A stretch of 64,000 nucleotides of DNA from Trissonchulus latispiculum (Eukaryota; Nematoda; Enoplea; Enoplida; Ironidae). The position numbers were made by a program, and so were the translations under genes. Positions within the stretch are counted from its first letter, which is position 1. Each line of letters begins with the position of its first letter. The stretch lies in the NCBI GenBank assembly GCA_030248195.1, contig JASAND010026051.1:1-64000 (forward strand), read 5' to 3'. This document shows, piece after piece, positions 11,406-23,922 of the stretch. A model generated the notes under the pieces. It was not told where the DNA came from. It made no database searches and worked only from the letters and a program-made list of their open reading frames with translations.

Positions 11406-12378
11406 TCAACGACTACGGACTGGCTCCGGGCTCGGATGCCTAGTCGAATGGGCTGCCCCATCTGGAACGGAGGGACACCTGCGTCTGGGTCCTCTTTGGG
11501 GCATGGCCACATACGGAGTAACTCCATACAAACCCAAGGGAAATCGCGCTCCAGTGCTTCCCATGTTTCCATAGGAAGCATCTGCTATCCACGCTTTAAG
11601 AAGCCCTCTAATCACACAGTGTTTTTGGCTAGTCATGCCACGTACTCGAAAGATCCGTATCGATACGTATCCCGTCGCGGGACCGGAGGTCGAACAGGGA
11701 CTGGAGGTTGGTCCCGTATCGGGACCACCCATTCATCGATTGGTTCACGCACTTTCGGCTGCCGGTCTGGTTCCAGCTCGGGGTCACCACCGTCGGGCCG
11801 TTGGCTACTAGTTGGCCTTTTCGTACGCTTTGGTGGAGTCAAGTCTATCAGAGCTGTAGACCGAAAGCGTGGGGCAGGGACTGCTGGTTCACTAGGCCCG
11901 GGTAACCCTGGCCGAAAACGACAGAACTCCTTGTCCCGTTGTGGCCTGGAGCGGGTAAACGGCAGAAGAGGCATAGCACCTGGCTGACGACGCATGGTGG
12001 AACTGTCTGACCCTAGCCGTGGTCGTTGTTTATATAAGTCCAATTCCAATTTGGTCAAGAACGCAGTCCCTTTCGTCGGACATGCCCGGCAGGGAACCTG
12101 CCGGTGCCTCAGACTTAGCCTCCTTTCTCTGGAGGTCAGCACCAATACGGTCTAACTTGAGTCGGACATATTCCAATTGGTCACGGAAGCTTGCTTTCAT
12201 CCCATTCATCCTCCCTGAAGTCGTCCCGAGCAAGAGATTGAAAGTCATCCGTTTTATTGGAGGCCAACTCCTCTTTTTGGGGGACCCGGATCCACGGACT
12301 CTTCCATAGCCTCCTGCTTTGCAGGGTCTTTACCCTTAGCTGTATCGGACCGCAGGACCGGCCTGCTAAATGTTGCAC
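11406..12378 (-). pseudogene. N-terminal gag-like region, left copy
   Basis: Overlapping minus-strand frames, the longest being 11,633-12,145 (170 codons), rich in proline and arginine with PPVPVRPPVP, and 12,030-12,248 with a helical stretch (LEYVRLKLDRIGADLQRKE) suggesting a short coiled coil. It sits just after the 5' LTR leader (12,380-12,702), where gag begins. The start codon is uncertain because frames change repeatedly. Confidence 0.5.
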
Positions 12379-12702
12379 CCGCTGAGTCCTGGCCTGAGGA
12401 AAGCCTATCTTGTGGCAGATTGAGAAGAGGAACTCTTATGCAATGCAGGCTGCCTTGGTGTCAGCCGCCCGAAACCGTTCAAGTTCAAAGGCCGTCTTAC
12501 CACCGCGTCACTCGAACTAGCCGGGTCAGCCGACTTAGCAGTGACCTTAGACGTTTTCACTGGAGGTCATAGTATAGATATCTTGGCAATAAAGCAATAA
12601 TAGTCTCACGTAACGTGGACTAACTAAATACCGATGTATACGTACCATATAAAATATTCCAAAAATACGTTAAATACCGGAAATCGTGTGAAAAACAATT
12701 AA

Positions 12703-13616
12703 GAAAAATGAATGAGGTAACAAAGAATTAATTAAAACTGTTGAACTATCAAAAAGGAGACAAAGAAAAAATTACAAAAAGCTGAATAAAAATAGAAAAA
12801 ATGAGGTCGTGGACTGGTAGCCTAATGTAAAGTTGGCAGTGTACTGACTAACCAAATTTTACGAGTGGGAAACTGTGCACAAGGAGAACGTCGAACCTGG
12901 AGGAGATGTAGTTCCAGTCGAACTATGCGAACCTCGCCAAAACTTCCTAAGTGAATCCTACCGAACGGAGTTAAACCGCCGATAAATAGCAGAGACTCAA
13001 ATATAAAGAACCTACCCCAAATTTGCTGAAAAATACACACTTAAAAACCTATCTACCTACCCAAATTATCACTGAAAAACCTTACCTAACGAGTAAACAA
13101 ACTAACACAAATACCTAACTAAAATGGCACCCTAAAAATGGTCCGAAAAAGACCACATTTACTATAAAAGATTACGTCTTTGACAATGGGGGAGACCCTC
13201 GAAAGGGCGTACAAAAAAGGCAGAAGATAGAAACAAAATTAAGACAACTACCAATAAACCTTTCACGTACTTTTCCATACAAAACAAAACAATACCACCC
13301 AATTTTTACAAAGGCAGAAATTGACAAGACAACAACTTTTAGAAGATCCCCACTAATAGAGAAGAAGCCCTAAAATAAGTTTTGACCGTCACGGCCTAAT
13401 TTAAAAAGACTCATGGAAATTTCCAGAAGAAGCTAATACGAGGGAATTCAGAAGATTAAAAAAGCATAAACTTTTAAATAGATAGCGAAAGGCTCTACAG
13501 GGTCACCCTGGAGCGTACTACGTTTGAATAGACAAAATAGTCACTACTTCAAAAAGGAAAATCAACAAAGGTAACCCACAGAGAAACAAACCGACCATAT
13601 AAAAATATATACACTA
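12703..13616 (-). mobile_element. 5' LTR of left gypsy copy
   Basis: A direct repeat of the 3' LTR at 957-1,869. The inner edge is near GAAAAATGAATGA and the outer edge near TATACACTA. No clear tRNA primer-binding site follows it. Confidence 0.8.
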
Positions 13617-14161
13617 TAAAACACGACCGACCAGCACGAACGCAAATGCAAGACTGAATGCAGACATGCATAGGTAAACAAAACTAGTTTCACAGCTTGT
13701 TGGAAGATTTTGATTGGTTGAATTTAAGGCCCATAGGAAGGGAGAGACGTTTCGAAAAACTCCCAGCAAAAATAGACATACATACAGCGCCACCTAGTGA
13801 TTAGGATGGCTGATAAAAGCACGCACACACACAGACAAGAAGATTAACTTTAACAAGATTCTCAGAACAATTTCACTCACATTACAATTCACTTATAAAA
13901 TGACATTTCTAGTTTAATTTCAATCCAAAATAATTTCACATAACACAACTATCAATGTTTAACGGGCCAATTTCACGTCGCCTCATTACTCTGCTCCAGC
14001 AGGAATAAAAACTGAACATGCAAATCATTTTGGCCACTCCTGCACGATTGGCGAAAGTTACAGAAATAGATTATAAATCGTTGCACACTATGCATAAATA
14101 TAATTCGTATGAAAGTAGTCACAATTTTCTATTGATTCTTGATTGATTCTGTAATGATTTA
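13617..14161. other. Palindrome inner arm outside the 5' LTR, left
   Basis: About 545 bases without an ORF or repeat that I can identify. The right-arm counterpart is recognisable (both contain a GCGCCACCTAG/CTAGGTGGCGC segment) but differs by larger indels. Confidence 0.4.
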
Positions 14162-14405
14162 GTTGCGGCGCGCTATCTCAACGGGCGGAATCTCAATTGC
14201 GCTATCCCAATTTCCGCTATTTCAATTGCGCTATCTCAACGTCGTGCTATTTCAACGTTGCGCTATCCCAATTTCTCTATCCCAATTGCGCTATCTCAAC
14301 TATCGCTGTCTCTACTCCCATTATTTCAATTGCGCTATTTCAACGTTGCACTGTATATTTCAACTTTGTACTATTTCAGCGTATCGCTATCTCAACACTC
14401 GGCAT
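14162..14405. repeat. Degenerate minisatellite of about 17 bp
   Basis: At least ten imperfect tandem copies of a unit close to CAATTGCGCTATCTCAA, with CTATTTCAACG variants. The mirrored right arm (about 17,085-17,330) keeps only scattered CTATCCCAAT and CTCAACGG-like words, so this is one of the most asymmetric parts of the palindrome. The plus-strand ORFs here are repeats read as protein. Confidence 0.8.
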
Positions 14406-15599
14406 CTTACATGTCTCCCCAATCTCATTACTGTTATACTGAGTTCTAATCTCAAAACTTTTAGTGTCATAGCATTTTACTGATTAATTTTTACAACAAA
14501 AATAAGTTTAAAGCCAATGTGTTTTATTTTTATACAATGGCTTAAATTGAGCAAACGACAATCCAAACAGTTGTGGAAATATTTCTAATAGTTCCGTTCA
14601 TTCTTACGTTCATTCTACAGAAGAAAAGCATATGCAGAATACTGAAACGTAGAATGCCCGAGTCCAATCTTTGATAAAAGTATTTTCTGACAAATAGCAG
14701 GATGACATCTTTTTAGCATTTTGTATTTTTAAGTAACTTTCCTTCATTATATAACAATGATCCCTTCTGCCACATGCTTTAGTGGCAGTACAGAACATTC
14801 ATCTAACAAGCAAGATTTTGTGCAAAAGATTCAAGTTTCCGCTGGACAGACATTTAAGTAATAATATGCTGTGCAGTTAATGATTAGCTCTTACTTGCAT
14901 AATACAGAAAATAAACGTGCAAAACATCGTTTGAAGATTTTTGTAAAGCTTGAGGAATTTACCTTTTTATCGAAAATAAGGTTTAAACTTTAAAGTATTC
15001 TGTTAAAAACCTACTTTACTAACTGTTAATCCACCCCAAATTACTTTACTTATCTTTCGTGAATGATCAACGTATCAATATCAAACAGCAACCATCTAGC
15101 TTATATAAGGTAGCTTACATGCTTATGTAATCAGTCTGTTGTTTGTGTTTGGAGTGCGGCCTATAGAGCCAATTTCTGTCCTATTTTGCCTATATTTTTC
15201 TTATTAAATAATCGTAAGTTCCAGTAATTTGACTTCTTTTTATTTCTTTAGGGTATTTTAGATAGGGCTTTTAATTTTTGATGAGTTGCACCCTAGAGGG
15301 ATTAGTAGAACCTGATTCGCTCCGCCATTAGGCCGGTTTAGTTACCGGACAGTAAACGGTAGTAAGGCGACCGTGAAGGACCACGTCCGGTTTGTAAATT
15401 GAAAAATTAAATTCGTGATTTTTCAAAAAATTTTTGACTATTTTGCATTTATTGAAAAAGGAAAGTAGTTTTAGATCGAAAAATTAGGAGAATCTTTAAA
15501 ACGCTTTTTGTTTAAGTTTGAAGACTTTGAAATTTCCTATTGTGTAGGGTGAACTTGAAAATATGTATTTAGAAGTCGGGTTTGTCCGTTGGGGGACTT
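14406..15599. other. Inner left arm, non-coding
   Basis: AT-rich DNA without a supported gene. Its mirror is 16,070-17,085, at roughly 80% identity by eye with many single-base indels. A short GC-richer block with repeated CCGG words at 15,318-15,395 mirrors 16,262-16,345. Confidence 0.5.
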
Positions 15600-16060
15600 G
15601 TCTTCCCCCCCCCCCCCCCCCCCCAGGTTCTGAGTTGGGGGACGGATACTGATCTGCGTTTGGGGCAGCCCAATACCTTTTTGCAGTTAATTTTAGGTAG
15701 TTTTAAGTAGGATCCCAACCCCCCCCCCCCCCCCCACCCCAAGCGGGAGAAAATTTTGAAAATTTTTGTAGTTAGAAAATTTTTCGTGGGTTTTCACAAT
15801 TTTGAATTTTTGGATCTGAGAAACTTCCGAGGAGCCGAAGTTATCTTGGCTTTTTGAAATTTTTAAAAATCAAATTTGGTAATTTTGTACAAATTTCTCA
15901 AATTTTTCAATTTTTTTGGGGTGGGGGGGGGGGGGGGTTTGGGATCGTTAAAATACTAAATTACGAAAGGTTTTGGGCTGCCCCTACGCAGTATGTTATT
16001 TGCCGTCCCCCAACTCAGAACCTGGGGGGGGGGGGTGGGGGTAAGACAAGTCCCCCAACG
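15600..16060. repeat. Centre of the palindrome with four long C/G homopolymer tracts
   Basis: The turn at 15,822-15,842 is AACTTC, nine bases, GAAGTT. Long C runs near 15,605-15,624 and 15,719-15,735 on the left mirror G runs near 15,920-15,937 and 16,024-16,035 on the right. There is no unique spacer. The sequence around the turn is extremely AT-rich and still recognisably complementary. Confidence 0.85.
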
Positions 16061-17679
16061 GACAAACCCGACTTTCTAATTTGACTATTTTCAGAGTTGC
16101 ACCCTACACAATAGGAGAATTTCAAAGTCTTCAAACTTAAAAAAAAGCGTTTTAAAAGATTCTCCTAATTTTTCGATTCTAAAATACTTTCCTTTTTCAA
16201 TAAATCGAAATTAATTAAAAATCGTTTTTGAAAATCACGAAATTGAAACTTTTCAATTTGCAAAAACCGGACAGTGGTCCTGTCACGGTGCCAAATGTTA
16301 ACTACCGGTTTACGTCCGGTACTAAACCGGCATAAATGGCGGAGCGAATGCAGGTTTATAGTCCCTATAGGTGAACTCTCAAAGAAATTAACCCTACTAA
16401 AGTCCCAAAGAAAGAAAAGAGTATTTTTTGAACACGATTGTTTATAAACTAATTACGATATAAAATGCTTATAGGCCGAACTCAACCAAAGTAATAACTT
16501 TATTTTAAGTACTTTTTTGCTAGTGGTTGCTGTTTGATTGATACGTTGATATTCACGAAAGTAGTAAAGTTTTGGGGTGGATTAACAGTTAGTAAAGTAG
16601 GTTTTTAACAGAATACTTTAAAGTTTAAACTTATTTCGATAAAAAGGTAAATTCCTCAAGCTTTACAAAAATCTTCAAACGATGTTTTGCACGTTTATTT
16701 TCTGTATTATGCAAGTAAGAGCTAATCATTAACTGCACAGCATATTATTACTTAAATGTCTGTCCAGCGGAAACTTGAATCTTTTGCACAAAATCTTGCT
16801 TGTTAGATGATACTCTTACCGCCATAAAGTGTGGCAGAAGGGATATTGTTATTATGAAGGAAAGTATAAAATAAAGAATGTTCGCATTTGTAGAATACTA
16901 AAGTGGATGGTTACGTTTCATATTTGCTTGCTTTTCTTTAGTGAACGTAAGATGAACGGAACTATTAGAATATTTCCACATGTTGGATTGTCGTTTGCTA
17001 ATTTAAGCCATTGTATAAAAATAAAAATTGGCTTTAAACTTGTTGTAAAATTAATAGTAAATCGAATAAAATTTGAGTTAGAATCAGTTAACAGTTGAGT
17101 TGGGAGACATTAAGATGCGAGTGTTGAGTAGGTAGTAATAGTAAATGAAATTCATGAAGTGAATAGGTTGAATATGGGAGAGAGAAGCGTAGTGAGATAG
17201 GATGGGATAGAGAAATGGGAAGGAACGTGAATAACGAGGAGATAGGAAATAGGGATTGGGATAGCGTTGAGATGCCCGTTGAGAGAACTAATCATAGAAT
17301 ATAAGAATAATAGAAACTAGAATTTTAGGTGAACATTTTTTACTGATGTGAGAGGAATTTGTTCAGTTTTTTCTGGAAGAGTATGAGGGACGTGAAAGGC
17401 CCGTTAAAATAGTTGTGTTATTGATTTTTGGTTGAAATTAAACTAGAAATGTCATTTTATAAGTGATTGTATTGAGTGAAATGAGATCTGAAAGTTAATC
17501 TCTTTCGTGTGTGTGCGTGCTTTTACAGCCATCCAATCCTAGGTGGCGCTGTTGTTTCTTTTTTGCTGGGAGTTTTTCGAAACGTTTCCTTCTGGGCCTT
17601 AATAAAATTCTCCACAACAAATATTTGTTTACAGTGCATTCAGTCTTGCATTTGCGTTCGTGTGGTCGGTCGTGTTTTA
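16061..17679. other. Inner right arm, non-coding
   Basis: The diverged mirror of about 13,617-15,599. It contains short ORFs (for example 16,829-17,098) that are not conserved in the left arm and are not supported as genes. Confidence 0.5.
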
Positions 17680-18583
17680 TAGTGTTTTTTTTTGGTGGTT
17701 TGTTTCTCTGTGGGTTACCTTTGTTGATTTTCCTTTTTGAAGTAGTGACTATTTTGTCTATTCAAACGTAGTACGCTCCAGGGTGACCCTGTAGAGCCTT
17801 TCGCTATCTATTTAAAAGTTTATGCTTTTTTAATCTTCTGAATTCCCTCGTATTAGCTTCTTCTGGAAATTTCCATGAGTCTTTTTAAATTAGGCCGTGA
17901 CGGTCAAAACTTATTTTAGGGCTTCTTCTCTATTAGTGGGGATCTTCTAAAAGTTGTTGTCTTGTCAATTTCTGCCTTTGTAAAAATTGGGTGGTATTGT
18001 TTTGTTTTGTATGGAAAAGTACGTGAAAGGTTTATTGGTAGTTGTCTTAATTTTGTTTCTATCTTCTGCCTTTTTTGTACGCCCTTTCGAGGGTCTCCCC
18101 CATTGTCAAAGACGTAATCTTTTATAGTAAATGTGGTCTTTTTCGGACCATTTTTAGGGTGCCATTTTAGTTAGGTATTTGTGTTAGTTTGTTTACTCGT
18201 TAGGTAAGGTTTTTCAGTGATAATTTGGGTAGGTAGATAGGTTTTTAAGTGTGTATTTTTCAGCAAATTTGGGGTAGGTTCTTTATATTTGAGTCTCTGC
18301 TATTTATCGGCGGTTTAACTCCGTTCGGTAGGATTCACTTAGGAAGTTTTGGCGAGGTTCGCATAGTTCGACTGGAACTACACTTCCTCCAGGTTCGACG
18401 TTCTCCTTGTGCACAGTTTCCCACTCGTAAAATTTGGTTAGTCAGTACACTGCCAACTTTACATTAGGCTACCAGTCCACGACCTCATTTTTTCTATTTT
18501 TATTCAGCTTTTTGTAATTTTTTCTTTGTCTCCTTTTTGATAGTTCAACAGTTTTTTTAATTTTTGTTACCTCATTCATTTTT
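17680..18583 (+). mobile_element. 5' LTR of right gypsy copy
   Basis: A direct repeat of 29,278-30,192. The first bases are disturbed (a T run replaces the TATATA start), while most of the remainder is nearly identical to the other LTRs. The following 18,584-18,790 is leader sequence with no clear primer-binding site. Confidence 0.75.
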
Positions 18584-18790
18584 CTTAATTGTTTTTCACA
18601 CGATTTCCGGTATTTAACGTATTTTTGGAATATTTTATTGGTATGTATATCGGTATTTAGTTAGTCCACGTTACGTGAGACTATTTTGCTTTATTGCCAA
18701 GATTCTTCTTGACTTCCAGTTAACGTCTAAGGTCACTGCAGTCGGCTGACCCGGCTAGTTCGAGTGACGCGGTGGTAGACGGCCTTTAAC

Positions 18791-21632
18791 TTGAACGGTT
18801 TCGGGCGGCTGACACCAAGGCAGCCTGCATTGCATAAGAGTTCTCTTCTCAATCTGCTACAAGATAGGCTTCTCAGGCTAGACTCAGGGGTGCAACATTT
18901 AGCAGGCCGGTCCTGCGGTCCGATACAGCTAAGGGTAAAGACCCTGCAAAGCAGTGAGGCTATAGAAGAGTCCGTGGATCCGGGTCCCCCAAAAAGAGGA
19001 GTTGGCCCAATAAAACGGATGACTTTCAATCTCTTGCTCGGGACGACTTCAGGGAGGATGAATGGGATGAAAGCAAGCTTCCGTGACCAATTGAATTGTC
19101 CGACTCAACTTAGACGTTTGACTACTCTGGAGAAAGGAGGCTACTTGAGGCACCGGTACGTTCCTGCCGGGCTGTCCGGACGAAAGGGACTGCGTTCTTG
19201 ACCAAATTGGAATTGACTTTTAACAACGACCACGGCTAGGGTCAGACAGTTCCACCATGCGTCGTCAGCCAGGTGCTTGCCTCTCTGCCGTTTCCCGCCT
19301 CCAGTTTAAACGGACAAGGAGTTCTGTCGTTTTCGGCCAGGGTTACCCGGGCCTAGTGAACCAGCAGTCCTTGCCCTACGCTTTGGTCTACAGCTCTGAT
19401 AGACTTGACTCCACCAAAGCGTACGAAAAGGCCAACTAGTAGCCAACGGCCCGGACGGTGGTGACCCCGAGCTGGACCCAGACCGGCAGCCGAAGTGCTT
19501 GAACGCAACGATGAATGGGTGGTCCCGATCGGACCAACCTCCAGTCCCTGTTCGACCTCCGGTCCTGACGGGATACGTTCGATACGGATCTTTTATACGT
19601 GGCATGACTAGGCCAAAAACACTGTGTGATTAGAGGGCTTCTTAAAGCGTGGATAGCAGATGCTTCCTTGGAAACATGGGAAGCACTGGAGCGTTGATTT
19701 CCCTTGGGTTTGTTGGAGTTACTCCGTTGTGGCCATGCCCCAAAGAGGACCCAGACGCAGGTGTCCCTTCGTTTCAGATGAGCAGTCCCATTGGACTTGC
19801 ATCCGAGCCTGGAGCCAGTCCGTAGTCGTTGAGAGAACAACTCGGCTCCGCTCTCATCGACCTAACTCCCATCTGACGACCAGTTGAGAGAGAGCCAGTC
19901 GTGGAGCAACCTCGACGCCACCGAGAGTTTTCGTCGGTCTAGGACCCCGTCACGGGGCTACCCTCTCCTCCGCCGGTACAGCGGATGTCTAGCCTCGTCC
20001 ATTCCCCGTGGACGGGAATCAGTGGCTTTTGTAGAGAATGGTCGGACCGACCGCATAACCGAGAACTCAGAGAGCCGTCATCCTACGAGAGTTTCCTGCA
20101 TTTAGGAGAATCCTCAAAGGCTTTAAAGGTATCAAGCTGTTTCAAGGATCGCAGAGCAACATCAAGTTTACCAGCTGGCTTGCATTTTGAACAATGGTTA
20201 AGGTACATGACGTACCTCCTAATTGAAGTTAGAATTTTGTGGCACTGCTGTTGATAAGGTCAAAGAGTCTTGACTCCCATATCCACCAGATACTTTAAGA
20301 TCTATATGTATCTGTCAATTGTTGAGTCTTTGCCTGTACTACTGAGCAATTGCAGAGCAATTCTTAGCCGGTTACAGAACCACAGGAAAAACCGCATGAT
20401 TTTGGCAGCGTTACGCTTGCTAGCTTGCTTGCTACAGGCCTTTTCGTTTTGAAGCTGGGTTGGACCGAGAAAAGAAAGTGGTTGCTCAGTTTAAAAAGCG
20501 TCTGAAGTCGGAATTGCGACCGAATGGCTGCCCTTGGCCGACATTCAGTTCTGGCCTACACACGGGAGAACGACTTGATCGCGAGGGCTCTACCCTTCGT
20601 TGAGTCGGTCCAAGTGGAATTGGACAAGGAGCAGACTGTTACGGTCCACAGGTGACAAGGGAGGGAATTTTCCCTCGGCGAAGTCGCCCACAGGGTTCCC
20701 GGAAATTGCTCCCACAAGGGGTAAGAAAATTGGCCACAAGGGGTAAGAAATTGCCTAAAAATAGGTTTTACGACTAAATTTTCCAAAACTTTTTTGCTTC
20801 GCCGGATGTTTCATGAAAATCACTTTTTTGCTAAAAAACGCTCTAAAAACTTGTTTTAGCTAAAAAATTGCTGTTTTTCATTAAAACTACAATAAACTTT
20901 TAAAAGTACGCTTAAAAAAGTCGCACTCACAAGGGGTACCCAATTTGCTTCCACAAGGGTCAGTGAAAGTTGACCTCCCGTTCAGGTTGTTACGGTCTTT
21001 AGTGCCAAAGCCACGGCCCTCAATGCCAATGCTACGCAGGGGAGCCCCAGAGAACCAACACACACCCAGAGAACAAGTCGTACCAAGGTTTCAGCGTAAC
21101 GACGAGCGACAACCACGGCGAGGCACCGGGCAGATGTTGGTTGTGGTAGTCGGACGACAGATTCCAGTTTTTGTTTGCCTGAGTAGAACGACCATGTCAG
21201 AACCAGGCAAGGGATATGTTCACCCGCAGTACCGCTCTCGAGAACTGGATGGTAACCCTCACCCGGAGTCGTTACGACCGGGACCAGCTAATAAGGTCAG
21301 AGGAATCAGGACCAGCGTACCAGCAGGAACCCCAACGGCAGAAGGACAGCCAATGCGGCCGCGCTCTATAAGTAGGGCTACGGAGGAGCCTCCGAACGTA
21401 ACTATAATGTACCTGACCGGAAGAAATGGAAGCGGGCACCAGGTACAGAATGGAATTTGCTTCCTATCCTACGCAAAGCCTGAAGTGGCAGGAAAACAAT
21501 GCCGTCATGACTGCTCCACCCGAGCCAGGCAACCTGGTACAGGTGCAAATAGGAGGCAATGGAAAGCTCGACTCCAAGGAGGTCAGTGATCGATCAGAGT
21601 TTTGCACCGTTACGGCGCTGGACACTGTCTGA
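18791..21632 (+). pseudogene. Gag remnants, right copy, heavily frameshifted
   Basis: Fragments matching the left gag in several frames: 18,791-19,201 (N-terminal), 19,884-20,254 (the SYESFLHLGE stretch is recognisable), 20,945-21,589 (nucleocapsid-like). Compared with the left arm, many single bases are missing, so no frame stays open. Random single-base losses confined to this stretch look more like unpolished long-read consensus than ordinary decay, because the adjacent LTR and pol are clean. Confidence 0.7.
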
Positions 21633-22643
21633 AACCGAGGACCAGCCTGTGGTAGGGCTAATCGTAAAAGCCCTTGGGAGGACCAGGCCCTTGTAAACGG
21701 GGAACAAGGTAAGAGCCCTGGGGAAAACCAAGCACAGGTACTGGGCTTTCAGCAGTAAGCCCTGGGGATTCCCCAGTGGCTGATATTTTTACTCTATCCA
21801 GGTGGTACCGGAGACTCCGGCCGGCAAACGGAAAGCATCCAGAATAGTGGCGGCGTGTGAAACGGCGGCGTATGAAACGGCGGCGTATGAAACGAGGCGG
21901 CAACTTGGAAGTCGTGGTCTGCTGCAAAATAATCCAACGCGACGAGAATTAACAGCAACCGACGGCTCTGGTGACGAAGCCGGGGGTGCAGGATTAACTC
22001 TTGTCCCTGTGGAGGTTCACGGTACTGGGGGGTACTCCAGTAACGCCCTTGCGACTCCTGAAGGACATGGACGGCGAAATGGGAACGAAGTGACCAGATA
22101 GTCAAAAGCCTCCTCAGGTACTGAGCAGGCTACGATTCCCACACAGAACAAATTTGCTCTGTTAGAAGTGAAACCTATTAGATATGGCATTAGACGTGAC
22201 CCAAGCTGTCGAGCAGTAGTGGCCCAGTCTATCGGGTAACAAATCCAGCAACTGGCAGTGAATTCAATGTCCGTGACGGACCAAGGACGTCAGTCCACGC
22301 AACAGTTTGAACATGTGCTGGCCGAATTTGCACAAAAGGACTACGAACGTACATTGGAGCTTCAACAAAAAGGAGCGTTACGATAATCAGACCAGCCAAT
22401 TTGGTCAGAGGACCCACCACAGCCGCGAAATGGTAGACGTGGGGTTCGGTTGAACGATCCCAATGAAATCGAAGTCTTGGATAGTACTCCAATCGACGAC
22501 AAACCTGTGTCTACTCAGGCAGAGGTTACCTCTGTTGCACAAGACCCGATCCCGTCGGAGAAAGAAGTTACTAATACCATTACTACTGAAGTGACTTCAG
22601 CAGACATTGTGAAGAATTAGGATCCTCTGACCTGGAGGAACAA

Positions 22644-23218
22644 TTGAGAGCTGCCATCACCCCGGTACGGCGAGTGGACCTTAATTTACAGGTAGAGGAC
22701 AGCGAATGCGAGGATGCTAGTGGGCAACCCGCAGCCCTCGGCAAGCACCTAAATAGAGCCGCGCTATCGGTCTTGAACGGAAGATCTCAGTTTTTCGTGT
22801 CAAAATGTACCCATATAGCCTTAAAGAAATGTCCGTATGTCATCGTGGAGGTCAAAGGTATTAAGACCCTAGCTCTGTTGGACACAGGTGCTAACATTTG
22901 CTTAATGCCTAAGCAATTCTTGGAACAAATTAATGCGAACGGACGGCTACATTTGGACGAGACTAGACGATCGTTTGGTATGGATATACCTTTAATGTGA
23001 CCAACAGCCTGCAACAGGCCTTTATTATTGGATACGACTTCCAGGCCGATCATAACTGGGTGGTTTTCCCACACCAGCATATTTTGCTGCGCGACAAGAA
23101 AAAGGTGCCGCTGCTAACGCCTGGCGACCTACAGACTCTGGCTAATCGTTTTAGCATAGCAGTTTTGTGTACTATTGCATGCGAGAGACTCGCCAGCTTC
23201 CACCCAGGTCGGAAATGA
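22644..23218 (+). pseudogene. Retropepsin-type aspartic protease, right copy, frameshifted
   Basis: The first frame 22,644-23,000 (118 codons) has the catalytic LLDTGANICLM at about residues 78-88. The second frame 22,997-23,218 carries FIIGYDFQADHNWVVF. The two frames overlap by four bases, the same break as in the left arm. This enzyme would cleave the gag-pol polyprotein, but it is split here. Confidence 0.85.
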
Positions 23219-23922
23219 TGGCACCTGTCCGTTGTTGGCTGGAAGGCGCTGCAAAACCCGCTATAAACCAAGCGGTGGTTTTTGAACCTTCGGAAGTGGT
23301 TTTAGTAGACTATTAAGTCTACCCCGAGCCTGCTGTCTTGGAGGTGTCCTCCCAAGTCAACTATATTAAGGTTTATAACCCTCTGGACACGACTACGGAA
23401 TTACCTAAGGGGTTACCCCTTTCTCAAGCAGAACCAGTTACAACGGTTACAGAACGCCAATGGTTCCGCAGAACTGGGAGTGAATTTTGCACAAGTTCAC
23501 CCTCATTTGGCGGGTTGGGCGACCCACCCAGCCGCTCGAGTGCAGGAAAAGGAACTGCGTCATGCCCTCAACGAATTTGAGAAATTGGAACTCTATCATC
23601 CAGGCGACACGGTACCAATGGCAACCCAGTCCCACGGTAGGTTGTCCCCACCGTGTGCGTAGCTGAAGCTGACCAGGTATGGGGTTACGAGGAACCCCCA
23701 GCATTGACGGAAAAAGGCTTGCAGGCCTTTAACGATATGCATTATTCGGCTGACGAAATGACTTCGCAGCCCATGTCATCTTTGGAAGAACGTCAACAGT
23801 TCATCGACGAAAATGTCGACTTCGACTCCATATTCCTTGACGAGGACGGCAAAGCTAAGCTGCGGGATATTCTATGACGTGGTCGCACGTCCGGGTAACC
23901 CGGGCCGGACTAGTCGACCAGC
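23219..23922 (+). pseudogene. Protease-RT linker, right copy
   Basis: Short overlapping frames, the clearest being 23,653-23,877 (74 codons, acidic, ending KAKLRDIL). The downstream frame change before RT is the same as in the left arm. No separate gene is supported. Confidence 0.55.

Larger units (their letters stand above)
957..13616 (-). mobile_element. Decayed Ty3/gypsy-type LTR retrotransposon, left copy
   Basis: Two direct repeats of about 914 bp (957-1,869 and 12,703-13,616) enclose, on the minus strand, gag-like ORFs, an aspartic protease, reverse transcriptase, RNase H and integrase with a GPY module. Protease, RT, RNase H, integrase is the Ty3/gypsy order. The coding part ends at 4,490, and 2.6 kb of non-coding DNA separates it from the 3' LTR. 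The reading frame is broken several times within gag and pol, and key integrase residues are changed, so the copy cannot be autonomous. No clear primer-binding site, polypurine tract or flanking TSD was found. Confidence 0.9.

Noticed and set aside
14163..14483. Three overlapping ORFs with repeated Leu/Ser/Tyr patterns
   Set aside because: These are the 17-bp minisatellite read in three frames.
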